Positions 1 to 6,931 of a stretch of 12,785 nucleotides of DNA are shown one piece after another. Origin of the DNA: Oscillibacter sp. (GTDB lineage Bacteria > Bacillota > Clostridia > Oscillospirales > Oscillospiraceae); the NCBI GenBank assembly GCA_020025475.1, contig JAHHSA010000049.1:1-12785 (forward strand). Reading direction: 5' to 3'. A model generated the notes under the pieces. That model was not told where the DNA came from. It made no database searches and was given only the letters and a program-made list of their open reading frames with translations. The position numbers and the translations under genes were made by a program. The first letter of the stretch is position 1; every line of letters starts with the position of its first letter.

Positions 1-412
1 CATGGTGGTGATCGTGGCCGGGCATTGTCTGCATACCCTCCACTGTCATCTCATCCAGAAGATCTACACTATCCACCATCCGCATGGTGTCTCCCTGTCT
101 CTCAATGGCGCTGACAATGGTATCCACCCAGGCATCAGATTCGCCGCCCAGGTAGATGAACAGGTCACACTCCTGGACCGCCAGGATATCCGTGGGTGTA
201 GGTTCATAAGAATGGCTCTCCGCGCCGGGCGGCAGCAACAGCCGGACATCTGCCAGATCGCCTGCGGCGGCACGGGCAAAGTCGTAAGCGGGAAAGAGCG
301 TTGCCACAATCTTCAGCTTCTCCTCCCCTGCCTCTGTCTCTGGTGGCTCCGGGGCGCCGCAGCCCGTCAGCAGCAGGGCACACAGCAGTGCCCCCAGTAC
401 AATTTTTTTCAT
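1..412 (-). CDS. Zinc-type metal ABC transporter substrate-binding lipoprotein, N-terminal part (runs off left edge)
   Basis: The first 137 residues are visible; the rest lies beyond position 1. The product resembles the ZnuA/AdcA/TroA cluster A-I family, lipoproteins that capture Zn(II) or Mn(II) outside the cell and pass it to a membrane permease. Residues 1-18 form a lipoprotein signal: a lysine pair, a Leu/Ala-rich stretch, then the lipobox LTGC with the lipidated Cys at 18. The mature part begins with KIVATLFPAYDFA, typical of the family. The segment PPGAESHSYEPTP (61-73) contains the first metal-ligand His (H67), and YLGGESDAWV (87-96) is the conserved partner loop. The visible end, GHDHHH (132-137), begins a His-rich loop that favours zinc over manganese, but this is an inference. 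The ATG at 410-412 is set by an AAGGAGG site at 419-425. A FUR-type box and promoter lie just upstream, so metal-repressed expression is likely. Confidence 0.9.
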   Translation of the reverse strand, partial: MKKIVLGALLCALLLTGCGAPEPPETEAGEEKLKIVATLFPAYDFARAAAGDLADVRLLLPPGAESHSYEPTPTDILAVQECDLFIYLGGESDAWVDTIVSAIERQGDTMRMVDSVDLLDEMTVEGMQTMPGHDHHH

Positions 413-432
413 AGCATGCCTCCTTCTCAATT

Positions 433-447
433 TGAGAATGATTTTCA
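433..447 (-). promoter_or_regulatory. FUR-family operator (Fur/Zur-like box)
   Basis: Minus-strand TGAAAATCATTCTCA matches the 7-1-7 consensus TGATAATnATTATCA at 12 of 14 defined positions. It lies directly downstream of the -10 hexamer at 455-460, covering the expected transcription start, where a bound repressor would block initiation. It overlaps a second short palindrome, TCTCAA-T-TTGAGA, at 425-437. Because the gene is a zinc-type binding protein, Zur is the more likely regulator than Fur, but the box alone does not separate them. Confidence 0.7.
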
Positions 448-454
448 GATGTTT

Positions 455-483
455 AATATAGCACAGCTATCCTAAAATTGCAA
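455..483 (-). promoter_or_regulatory. Sigma-A-type promoter of the metal-binding lipoprotein gene
   Basis: Minus strand TTGCAA (478-483), a 17-base spacer, then TATATT (455-460). Both hexamers are close to consensus and the spacing is ideal. The predicted start near 448 gives a leader of about 36 bases carrying the FUR-type box and the AAGGAGG ribosome site. Confidence 0.75.
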
Positions 484-507
484 GCCCTGCGGAGGCCCGG
501 GGCTTGC
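480..507. repeat. Short GC-rich inverted repeat between PFOR terminator and the next promoter
   Basis: GCAAGCCC (480-487) is repeated inverted as GGGCTTGC (500-507) around a 12-base loop. On the minus strand it is followed by AATTTTAG, a poor U-tract. It could be a weak backup terminator for PFOR read-through. Its edge overlaps the -35 hexamer of the downstream promoter. Confidence 0.4.
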
Positions 508-542
508 AGCAATACTTTATAATCAAACAGGCTGTCTTGCCC

Positions 543-580
543 AGAAAAAGAGCGGTACCCGATTTTTCGGGTACCGCTCA
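543..580 (-). terminator. Rho-independent terminator of the PFOR gene
   Basis: A perfect 12-bp stem (AGCGGTACCCGA at 551-562 with its complement at 567-578) closes a 4-base loop. On the minus strand it is followed by CTTTTTCT. It sits 38 bases past the PFOR stop codon, as expected for the end of that transcript. Confidence 0.92.
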
Positions 581-618
581 CGGTTATCTTGCAGTGTATG
601 TACAAGAATCAAAAGGAA

Positions 619-3600
619 TTAGTCCTCAGCCAGCTTCTTGTACTTTGCGTAACGCTTAGCGCACTCAACCTCAGCCTCAGCAAACAGCTCCTTGGCGGTC
701 TCGGGGAAGGTTCTGGTCAGAGATGCGAAACGAGTCTCGCCCATCATGAAGTCCAGCAGCTTGCCGTTGGGCTCCTTGCTGGTCAGGATGAAGGGATTCT
801 TGCCCTCGTCCTTCAGCTCGGGGACATAGCGCCACAGGGGCCAATAGCCGCACTCGCTGGCCAACTTCTCCTCCAGCTGAGCCTGGCCCATGCCCTTGGA
901 GACACCATGGTTGATGCAGGGAGCGTAAGCGATGATCAGAGAGGGACCCTTATGAGCCTCTGCTTCCTTCAGAGCAGTGATCAGGTGCTGCTCGTTAGCG
1001 CCCATAGCAACCTGAGCAACGTAGACATTGCCGTAAGTCATGGCGATGGCACCCAGATCCTTCTTGCAGGTCTTCTTACCGCCGTTTGCGAACTGAGCAA
1101 CAGCACCCAGCTGGGTTGCCTTAGAAGCCTGTCCGCCGGTGTTGGAGTACACCTCGGTATCGACAACCAGAATGTTGACGTCAGCACCGGAAGCCAGGAC
1201 GTGATCCAAACCGCCGAAGCCGATATCATATGCCCAGCCATCGCCGCCGTACATCCAGACGCTCTTCTTAGGCAGAACGTCCTTGTTGGCCTTCATGAAG
1301 GTGATGTCAGCAGAGGTCTCAGTGGTAGCATCCAGTGCAGACACAACGGCCTCGGACAAATCGCGGGTCTTGTCACCGTTGTCACCCTCAGCCAGCCATG
1401 CTTCAATGGCACTCTTCAACGCAGCATCGGAGGTGCCAGCCACAACAGCCTCAGCATGGGTTCTCATCTGACGACGCATCTGGTCGATAGACAGCAGCAT
1501 ACCCAGGCCATACTCGGCGTTATCTTCGAACAGGGAGTTAGAGGGTGCGGGGCCGTGGCCCTTCTCGTTGGTAGCATAGGGGAAGGAAGGAGTGGAGGAA
1601 CCGACAACGTATGCGCAGCCGGTAGCGGAGGTGACGAACATCCGGTCACCGAACAGCTGGGACATCAGCTTCATGTAAGGAGCCTCACCGCAGCCTGCGC
1701 AAGCGCCGCTGAACTCGTACAGAGGACGCTCGAACTGAGAACCACGGATGGTGAACTTGTCCATGGGATTCTCCTTGATGGACAGGGTCAGCGCATGCTC
1801 CCAGTTCTCCTGTTCAGGCAGCTGGCTCTCCAGGGGCTCCATGACCAGAGCCTTGTCCTTTGCGGGGCAAGCGTTGGCACAAGCGCCGCAGCCCAGGCAG
1901 TCCAGCGCGTCGATTTGCATACGGAAGGTCAGGCCCTCGAAGCCCTTGCCCTTAGCTTCCTTGGTCACGAAGGTTGCAGGCTTTGCAGCTTCTTCCTCAG
2001 CATTCAGCAGGAAGGGACGGATGCAGGCGTGGGGGCAGACCAGAGCGCACTTGTTGCAGCCGATGCAGTTCTCAGCAATCCAGTGAGGAACATCCACTGC
2101 GATGCCGCGCTTTTCGTACTTGGAAGTTTCGGAGGGAGTAACACCGTCGGCGTAGGGCATGAACACGCTCACGGGCAGGGAGTCACCAGCCTGCTTATTG
2201 ACGGGGATCTGGATCTCACGGATGTAGTGAGGCAGATTTGCGTCTGCGGCCTGATCGTCGTCAGCCAGCGTCTTCCAGGACTCGGGAACGTCGATCTTTA
2301 CAGCAGCGTCAACACCCTTATCCACTGCGGCGCAGTTCATGTCGACAATCTTCTGGCCCTTCTTGGAGTAGGACTTGACGATAGCGGCCTTCATGTACTC
2401 CACAGCGTCAGCAATGGGCATAACGCCGGACAGGTTGAAGAATGCTGCCTGCAGCACAGTGTTGGTACGGCTGCCCAGACCCAGTTCCATAGCGATGGCA
2501 GTTGCATCAATGGTGTAGAAGTTGATCTCACGCTCAGCGATCTGACGCTTCACGCGGTTGGGCAGATGCTCCTCCAGCTCGGCTCCTGTCCAGCTGGTGT
2601 TCAGCAGGAAGGTACCGTGGGGCTTGATCTCGGAGACGATATCGAAGTCCTTAATGTAGGAGGGCTTGTGGCAGGCCACGAAGTCAGCCATGGTGACATA
2701 GTAGGTGCTGTGGATGGGCTCATGGCCGAAACGCAGGTGAGACTTGGTCACGCCGCCGGACTTCTTGGAGTCATACTCAAAGTAGGCCTGCGCATACTGA
2801 TCGGTGTTATCGCCGATAATCTTGATGGAGTTCTTGTTTGCGCCGACGGTACCATCAGAACCAAGACCCCAGAACTTGCAGGAAATGATGGACTTACCGG
2901 CGGTGACGATGTTCTCGCCAACAGGCAGAGACAGATGGGTGACATCATCGTTGATACCAACGGTAAAGTGATTCTTCTTCTCGCCCTTCATGTTGTCGAA
3001 CACAGCCTTCATCTGGGCAGGAGTCGTATCCTTGGAACCCAGACCATAACGGCCGCACAGAGTCTCAATGTCGGTGCGCTTGCCTTCCCACAGAGTATCG
3101 CAGACGTCCAAGTACAGAGGCTCACCGGGTGCGCCGGGCTCCTTGGTGCGGTCCAGAACAGTCAGACATTTGCAGGTTGCAGGAATCTTAGCCAGCAGAC
3201 GCTCCATGGAGAAGGGGCGGAACAGGTGGACCTGAATGAAGCCAACCTTCTCACCGCGTTCCATCAGGTAATCAACAACCTCGGTCAGGGTCTCGCAGAC
3301 GGAGCCCATTGCCACGATGACACGCTCAGCATCGGGTGCGCCATAGTAGTTGAACAGCTGATAGTTGCGGCCGGTGACCTCATTGATCTTGCCCATGTAC
3401 TCCTCCACAATGTCGGGCAGAGCAGCATAGACCGTGTTGCAGGCCTCGCGGGACTGGAAGAAGGTATCAGGGTTTTGCAGAGTATGGCGAATGGTGGGAT
3501 GCTCGGTGCTCAAAGCGTGATCTTTGAATCTCTGAACAGCGTCCCAATCCAGCATCTTGCCCAGATCCTCATAGTCCAGAACTTCGATCTTCTGGATCTC

Positions 3601-4140
3601 ATGAGAGGTACGGAAGCCGTCGAAGAAATGCTGGAAGGGGATGGAGCCCTTAATGGCAGACAGATGAGCAACGGCAGCCATATCCATGGCTTCCTGTACG
3701 CTGGAGGAGGCCAGCTGTGCCCAACCGGTCTGACGGCAGGCCATCACGTCGGAATGATCACCAAAGATGGACAGGGAGTGGGTTGCAACGGTACGTGCGG
3801 ACACGTGCATCACACCGGGCAGCTGAGAACCGGCAATACGATACATGGGAGGGATCATCAGCAGCAGGCCCTGAGAAGCAGTGTAGGTGCTGGTCAGAGA
3901 ACCGGTCTCCAGGGAGCCGTGCATTGCACCGGCGGCACCGGATTCTGCCTGCATTTCAACCAGTTTCACGGGCTGGCCAAACAGGTTCTTCTTGCCGTTA
4001 GCGGCCCACGCATCGACGTGGTCTGCCATGGGGCTGGAAGGGGTGATGGGGTAAATGGTAGCTACCTCTGTAAACGCGTAAGAGACATATGCGGCAGCTT
4101 CATTACCGTCCATCGTTTTGAACACTTTGTTTTTCGCCAT
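619..4140 (-). CDS. nifJ: Pyruvate:ferredoxin (flavodoxin) oxidoreductase, single-chain
   Basis: A 1173-residue homodimer-type PFOR, also called por or nifJ. In the cytosol it converts pyruvate and CoA to acetyl-CoA and CO2 and reduces ferredoxin, the main acetyl-CoA source of fermenting clostridia. Landmarks in order: YPITPSSPMAD (30-40), with T33 and E66 at the pyruvate/TPP site and R116 in ARTVATHSLSIFGDH; the gamma-type domain around 416-630; a two-cluster ferredoxin domain with C692/C695/C698/C702 and C748/C751/C754/C758; proximal-cluster ligands C814, C817, C842 and C1075; and the TPP site GGDGWAYDIGFGGLDH with DTEVYSNTGGQ (965-1004). These Cys positions follow the Desulfovibrio africanus enzyme with a shift of +2 to +4. 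The protein ends before the extra C-terminal domain VII of that enzyme, which is normal for many clostridial forms. The ATG has AGGAGG at 4150-4155. The gene is monocistronic, with its own terminator. Confidence 0.98.
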   Translation of the reverse strand: MAKNKVFKTMDGNEAAAYVSYAFTEVATIYPITPSSPMADHVDAWAANGKKNLFGQPVKLVEMQAESGAAGAMHGSLETGSLTSTYTASQGLLLMIPPMYRIAGSQLPGVMHVSARTVATHSLSIFGDHSDVMACRQTGWAQLASSSVQEAMDMAAVAHLSAIKGSIPFQHFFDGFRTSHEIQKIEVLDYEDLGKMLDWDAVQRFKDHALSTEHPTIRHTLQNPDTFFQSREACNTVYAALPDIVEEYMGKINEVTGRNYQLFNYYGAPDAERVIVAMGSVCETLTEVVDYLMERGEKVGFIQVHLFRPFSMERLLAKIPATCKCLTVLDRTKEPGAPGEPLYLDVCDTLWEGKRTDIETLCGRYGLGSKDTTPAQMKAVFDNMKGEKKNHFTVGINDDVTHLSLPVGENIVTAGKSIISCKFWGLGSDGTVGANKNSIKIIGDNTDQYAQAYFEYDSKKSGGVTKSHLRFGHEPIHSTYYVTMADFVACHKPSYIKDFDIVSEIKPHGTFLLNTSWTGAELEEHLPNRVKRQIAEREINFYTIDATAIAMELGLGSRTNTVLQAAFFNLSGVMPIADAVEYMKAAIVKSYSKKGQKIVDMNCAAVDKGVDAAVKIDVPESWKTLADDDQAADANLPHYIREIQIPVNKQAGDSLPVSVFMPYADGVTPSETSKYEKRGIAVDVPHWIAENCIGCNKCALVCPHACIRPFLLNAEEEAAKPATFVTKEAKGKGFEGLTFRMQIDALDCLGCGACANACPAKDKALVMEPLESQLPEQENWEHALTLSIKENPMDKFTIRGSQFERPLYEFSGACAGCGEAPYMKLMSQLFGDRMFVTSATGCAYVVGSSTPSFPYATNEKGHGPAPSNSLFEDNAEYGLGMLLSIDQMRRQMRTHAEAVVAGTSDAALKSAIEAWLAEGDNGDKTRDLSEAVVSALDATTETSADITFMKANKDVLPKKSVWMYGGDGWAYDIGFGGLDHVLASGADVNILVVDTEVYSNTGGQASKATQLGAVAQFANGGKKTCKKDLGAIAMTYGNVYVAQVAMGANEQHLITALKEAEAHKGPSLIIAYAPCINHGVSKGMGQAQLEEKLASECGYWPLWRYVPELKDEGKNPFILTSKEPNGKLLDFMMGETRFASLTRTFPETAKELFAEAEVECAKRYAKYKKLAED

Positions 4141-4249
4141 AAACTTGTTCCTCCTAATTATAGAGTTTAAGCAAAACGATTTCTTGATGAAGTATTTTTT
4201 TCAGAAATTGTGCCGATTTTTTCTTTCCTTAAAATACCCGTCGTTAAGT

Positions 4250-4346
4250 ATTGTACTACAAATACGCGTCCAACAATATGTGCATTATGGTAGAATTTTC
4301 GACCAATTGTATATTTATATTTACCATTAGATTTTTCTTTTTTCAA
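4250..4346 (-). promoter_or_regulatory. Candidate PFOR promoters (two alternatives)
   Basis: Two minus-strand candidates are visible. The nearer is TTGTTG (4271-4276), a 15-base spacer and TACAAT (4250-4255); the -10 is good but the spacing is short. The farther is TTGAAA (4341-4346), a 17-base spacer and TAAATA (4318-4323), preceded by TG as in extended -10 promoters. I cannot choose between them by eye. Either gives a leader of roughly 100-170 bases before the AGGAGG site. Confidence 0.35.
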
Positions 4347-4557
4347 ATTTTACAATTTATATAATATATAATTTCACCAAAAAATTTTCACATTTTTGTA
4401 CGCTATCGCTTTATATCGAGAAGTAATCGTTTCGGCGGCATTTATCGCTGCTCTCAAAAGGGCATTTTTTGTACTCACGCAGCGTACACTGTGGGCGCAC
4501 ACTTCGCAGCCACCGGCGGATTTTTTCTCTTCCATTTGGATTTTTCTGTCTGCTGGC

Positions 4558-4590
4558 AGAAAGAGAGGGACGGCCCAGCCGTCCCTCTCT
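4558..4590 (-). terminator. Hairpin terminator of the ylmH-DUF896-xpaC-like operon
   Basis: A 13-bp perfect stem (4562-4574 with 4578-4590) closes a 3-base loop 17 bases past the last stop codon of the operon. The minus-strand tail is only TTTCT, so termination may be incomplete. Confidence 0.75.
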
Positions 4591-4607
4591 CATGGGTTCT
4601 CTTTTCC

Positions 4608-5756
4608 TTATCGGGAGGTTTCCTCCTGCTGCCATGCCGCCGCCTGGCTGCTCAGACCGAAATCCTGTTCCACGCTGGCAGTATCCCGGTTCAGCATAGT
4701 CTCCATGACCCGGATATCACGGTCCACGTCCAACACGTCACTCTGATAGAGCTCGTCCAGCTGGTGCTCAAAACCGTGGACAATGGTATCCATCGTGGAT
4801 TCGATCCGTGCCTTTGCCAGCCGCAGGTTCTCTCCCTCAATGCCGGCGCTCTCAAACTTTGCGTAGGAGTCCAGCAGCTTCTGGGTAGTGGGGAGATAGT
4901 AGTTGAAGAAGGTTGCAATCCGCTCTGCCTTCTCCGGTTCCTCCTCCACAATGTGAAAAATCCGTGCAGCAAGCGTCTCCAGCTGGTCGATCTTGGCCGA
5001 GAGAACAGGGTCTGCAATTTCGTCGTTTGCCCGGCGGATTTCCATCAGAACACCGTTGTAGCCCTGCTCAGCCGCTGCTGGCTGCTTGGCTGCCGCAGCT
5101 TCCTCCTGCCGCTTTTTAAAGGCAGCATCCGCCGCGCTGCTGCGAAAGAGATAGCCCAGCTCCACATTATAGTAGGCCTTGCCGCCGAAATACCCCTTAT
5201 CCAGCATCTTCCACAGGTCCTTTTCCACCCGCTTTTTGGTAAGGCCCAGAGTCCTGCCCAGTTCGTCTGTGGAAATGGCCTGTCGCTGTCCCATGACCAC
5301 CAGATATCTCTGATACCGTTTGAGACTGCTGTCCATGGAGATGCCGCTGCCCAGCATGGCCCCGCCGGCTACCACAATACCCAGTCCCTGGAGCAAGTTT
5401 TTCACATACCAGACCTCCGCCTTGCCGGCCCAGATCATCATCTCAATGGGGTCTGCACAGGAATAGAATCCCACCACCAACAGCAGCACGCCGATGATGC
5501 CCAGAATTTTTGCCGTGGATTTTTTCGGAACCGGGGACTTCGTCACCTTCCGCACAGCAGTGATGCCTTTCCCCTTTTCCCTTTTCGTCTGCTTGGTCTC
5601 CGCCGACAGCGGCGGTGCCTGCCGTGTTTTCTTCTCGTCCTTGCCATACAGCTTCACCAGCAGGATCACCAGTGAAATTGGCCAAAGTCCCAGGAAAAAG
5701 AGGATGCCGATCAACACCCATGGAATGCTGTCATTGCCTTTCTTCTGCTCTGCCAT
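4608..5756 (-). CDS. XpaC-like membrane protein (5-bromo-4-chloroindolyl phosphate hydrolysis family)
   Basis: A 382-residue protein. Its C-terminal part (about 234-357) matches the XpaC family (Pfam Halogen_Hydrol): ADPVLSAKIDQLETLAARIF, then FFNYYLPTTQKLLDSY, then a long helix ending LDVDRDIRVMETML. The family is named from an old Bacillus observation on BCIP hydrolysis; no catalytic site is obvious and the true role is unknown. Before it are three hydrophobic segments (about 11-37, 83-99, 121-140) separated by a Lys-rich stretch (37-82). A likely winged-helix region at 147-205 contains ISTDELGRTLGLTKKRVEKDLWKML and is followed by an Ala/Gln/Lys-rich linker (206-230). In Firmicutes this family often sits beside TelA-type toxic-anion-resistance genes; none is present here. 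The gene starts 3 bases after the DUF896 stop, and its ribosome site GAGAGGGG lies inside the end of that gene, so translation is probably coupled. Confidence 0.82.
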   Translation of the reverse strand: MAEQKKGNDSIPWVLIGILFFLGLWPISLVILLVKLYGKDEKKTRQAPPLSAETKQTKREKGKGITAVRKVTKSPVPKKSTAKILGIIGVLLLVVGFYSCADPIEMMIWAGKAEVWYVKNLLQGLGIVVAGGAMLGSGISMDSSLKRYQRYLVVMGQRQAISTDELGRTLGLTKKRVEKDLWKMLDKGYFGGKAYYNVELGYLFRSSAADAAFKKRQEEAAAAKQPAAAEQGYNGVLMEIRRANDEIADPVLSAKIDQLETLAARIFHIVEEEPEKAERIATFFNYYLPTTQKLLDSYAKFESAGIEGENLRLAKARIESTMDTIVHGFEHQLDELYQSDVLDVDRDIRVMETMLNRDTASVEQDFGLSSQAAAWQQEETSR

Positions 5757-5759
5757 CGT

Positions 5760-5969
5760 TTATTCCCCTCTCTTTTTCAGCTTCTCTCTGTTCCCATTTT
5801 CATCCACCAGATAAGTGTTGTCCAGCTGACCGCGCAGACTGCCCAGCACCGAGTCGATATATTCCCGGCGCAAAATGTCCCGCTCTTCCGTCTCCGCTGC
5901 CGTCAGGCCCTCCGGAGTCTTGGCTTTCCGGGCCAGCTCATTGATGCGATCGATTCTCTCCTGTGTCAT
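5760..5969 (-). CDS. DUF896 / UPF0291 small protein (YnzC-like)
   Basis: A 69-residue soluble protein with the family pattern RIDRINELARKAKT near the N-terminus, TAAETEERDILRREYID in the middle and LRGQLDNTYLVDENG near the C-terminus. Bacillus subtilis YnzC, the structural prototype, forms a two-helix hairpin through the first ~45 residues; its biochemical role is not established. YnzC sits in the SOS-controlled yneA operon of Bacillus, but here the gene lies between ylmH and an xpaC-like gene, and I see no LexA-type box at the operon promoter. The ATG at 5967-5969 has AAGGAG about 8 bases upstream, within the 15-base gap after ylmH. Confidence 0.9.
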   Translation of the reverse strand: MTQERIDRINELARKAKTPEGLTAAETEERDILRREYIDSVLGSLRGQLDNTYLVDENGNREKLKKRGE

Positions 5970-5984
5970 GTTTTTTCTCCTTTA

Positions 5985-6776
5985 TCATAAATAGCGCTTG
6001 AGCATGATGGAAATGCGCCCCTTCCGAGTCACACTGCCCACCTCTGTCAATTCAAATTTTCCGCAGCCTCTGGCGGAGACCACATCGCCCTCCTCCAGCA
6101 GCTTGTCTGCTTTCTGGCAGAGCGTCCAGTTCACCTGAACCTTGCCGCTCTCCACCAGAGCCGCAGCCTTGCCCCGGGACAGCTTAAACCCGGCAGCCGC
6201 AATGGCATCCAGACGCAGAGAGCTGACGGTGTCCCGTACTTCCTGGCAGCGGAGCTGGGGAATGTGGATGTTGCAAAGCGCAACCGGTGAGAGCTTCAGA
6301 TGAGCGCGGCCCGCCGTATCCCAGCTGGCCAGCAGATAATCGGCCACGCTGTCCAGCACCAGCAGATCACAGCTCTCCTGACCGACCAGAATGTCGCCGA
6401 TCTTCTCCCGGACAATCCCCAGACCCATGAGGCTTCCCAAAAAGTCCCGGTGAGTCAGATGATACTCCGACCGATAAGCGGCCCGCAAGCAGCGAATGGG
6501 GCTCTGACACGCCGCATCCTCCCTCTCCATCCAGTCGGGCAGAAAGCAGATCAGCTGCCGCTCCGCCCCTGCATAGCCGCCTAAGCGCACATAGTCCGTC
6601 TCCGGGACCCCAGCCTGATACAGCAGCTCCATGGCCTGCACCTGCTGCTGCGGGCTGAGGAAATCCGTGGCAGTCGGAATGCCCCGCTGCCGGGACTGTT
6701 CTGCCCGGTCCAGCACTCTGGCAAGGGCCATCCGGTCCTCCCCTGTATAGTGGTCCAGCAGCTTCGTTTTATCCAT
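5985..6776 (-). CDS. ylmH: YlmH-type S4-domain RNA-binding protein
   Basis: A 263-residue cytosolic protein of the YlmH family. The N-terminal two thirds carry the family signature TDFLSPQQQ (37-45) and HRDFLGSLMGLGIVREKIGDI (109-129); the C-terminal S4 RNA-binding fold covers about 186-245 with RLDAIAAAGFKLSRGKAAALVESGKVQVN. In Bacillus, YlmH sits in the divisome-associated ylm cluster. Recent work links it to stalled 50S subunits and C-terminal alanine tailing in ribosome quality control, overlapping with RqcP. Here it is separated from any sepF or divIVA genes and heads its own operon with a strong promoter 38 bases upstream. AAGGAG precedes the ATG at 6774-6776. The family call is secure from the paired central and S4 motifs. 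Confidence 0.93.
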   Translation of the reverse strand: MDKTKLLDHYTGEDRMALARVLDRAEQSRQRGIPTATDFLSPQQQVQAMELLYQAGVPETDYVRLGGYAGAERQLICFLPDWMEREDAACQSPIRCLRAAYRSEYHLTHRDFLGSLMGLGIVREKIGDILVGQESCDLLVLDSVADYLLASWDTAGRAHLKLSPVALCNIHIPQLRCQEVRDTVSSLRLDAIAAAGFKLSRGKAAALVESGKVQVNWTLCQKADKLLEEGDVVSARGCGKFELTEVGSVTRKGRISIMLKRYL

Positions 6777-6813
6777 AGGTCTGCTCCTTTTGCGTGATGA
6801 AATGATTCAGTAT

Positions 6814-6842
6814 ATCATATCATGGAAACCACCCGGTTGCAA
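6814..6842 (-). promoter_or_regulatory. Strong extended -10 promoter of the ylmH operon
   Basis: Minus strand TTGCAA (6837-6842), a 17-base spacer and TATGAT (6814-6819), with TG one base before the -10 hexamer. The predicted start near 6807 gives a leader of about 30 bases containing AAGGAG. Confidence 0.85.
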
Positions 6843-6877
6843 TGAAATTCCACCCGGATTTCTGTGTCCTCCAATTC

Positions 6878-6911
6878 GAAAAAGCACCCCAGACAAATCG
6901 TCTGGGGTGCT
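6878..6911 (-). terminator. Rho-independent terminator of the BIG2-domain protein gene
   Basis: A 12-bp perfect stem (6883-6894 with 6900-6911) with a 5-base loop, followed on the minus strand by TTTTT. It lies 20 bases past the stop codon of the gene at 6932-7918 and just upstream of the ylmH promoter. Confidence 0.95.
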
Positions 6912-6931
6912 GACAGATGACACAATCCGGA

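Larger units (their letters stand above)
4141..4607. other. Long AT-rich gap upstream of PFOR: 5' leader, promoter zone and upstream terminator
   Basis: No gene is supported here. About 4160-4430 is strikingly AT-rich beside GC-rich coding DNA and must hold the PFOR promoter and a leader of 100 bases or more. The right part (4558-4590) holds the terminator of the neighbouring operon. The short open frames on either strand lack ribosome sites and family resemblance. Confidence 0.7.

Noticed and set aside
619..700. Possible truncation of PFOR because domain VII of the Desulfovibrio enzyme is missing.
   Set aside because: Many clostridial PFORs end at this point. The gene closes naturally with a Lys-rich tail and is followed by a strong terminator.
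589..4170. A 1193-codon open frame on the plus strand, entirely opposite the PFOR gene.
   Set aside because: It mirrors the codon bias of a GC-rich, highly expressed gene. Its translation shows no domain, lacks a ribosome site and overlaps unmistakable PFOR coding.
4491..5675. A 394-codon plus-strand frame opposite the XpaC-like gene.
   Set aside because: It is a shadow frame: it starts inside the terminator region, has no ribosome site and its translation resembles no family.
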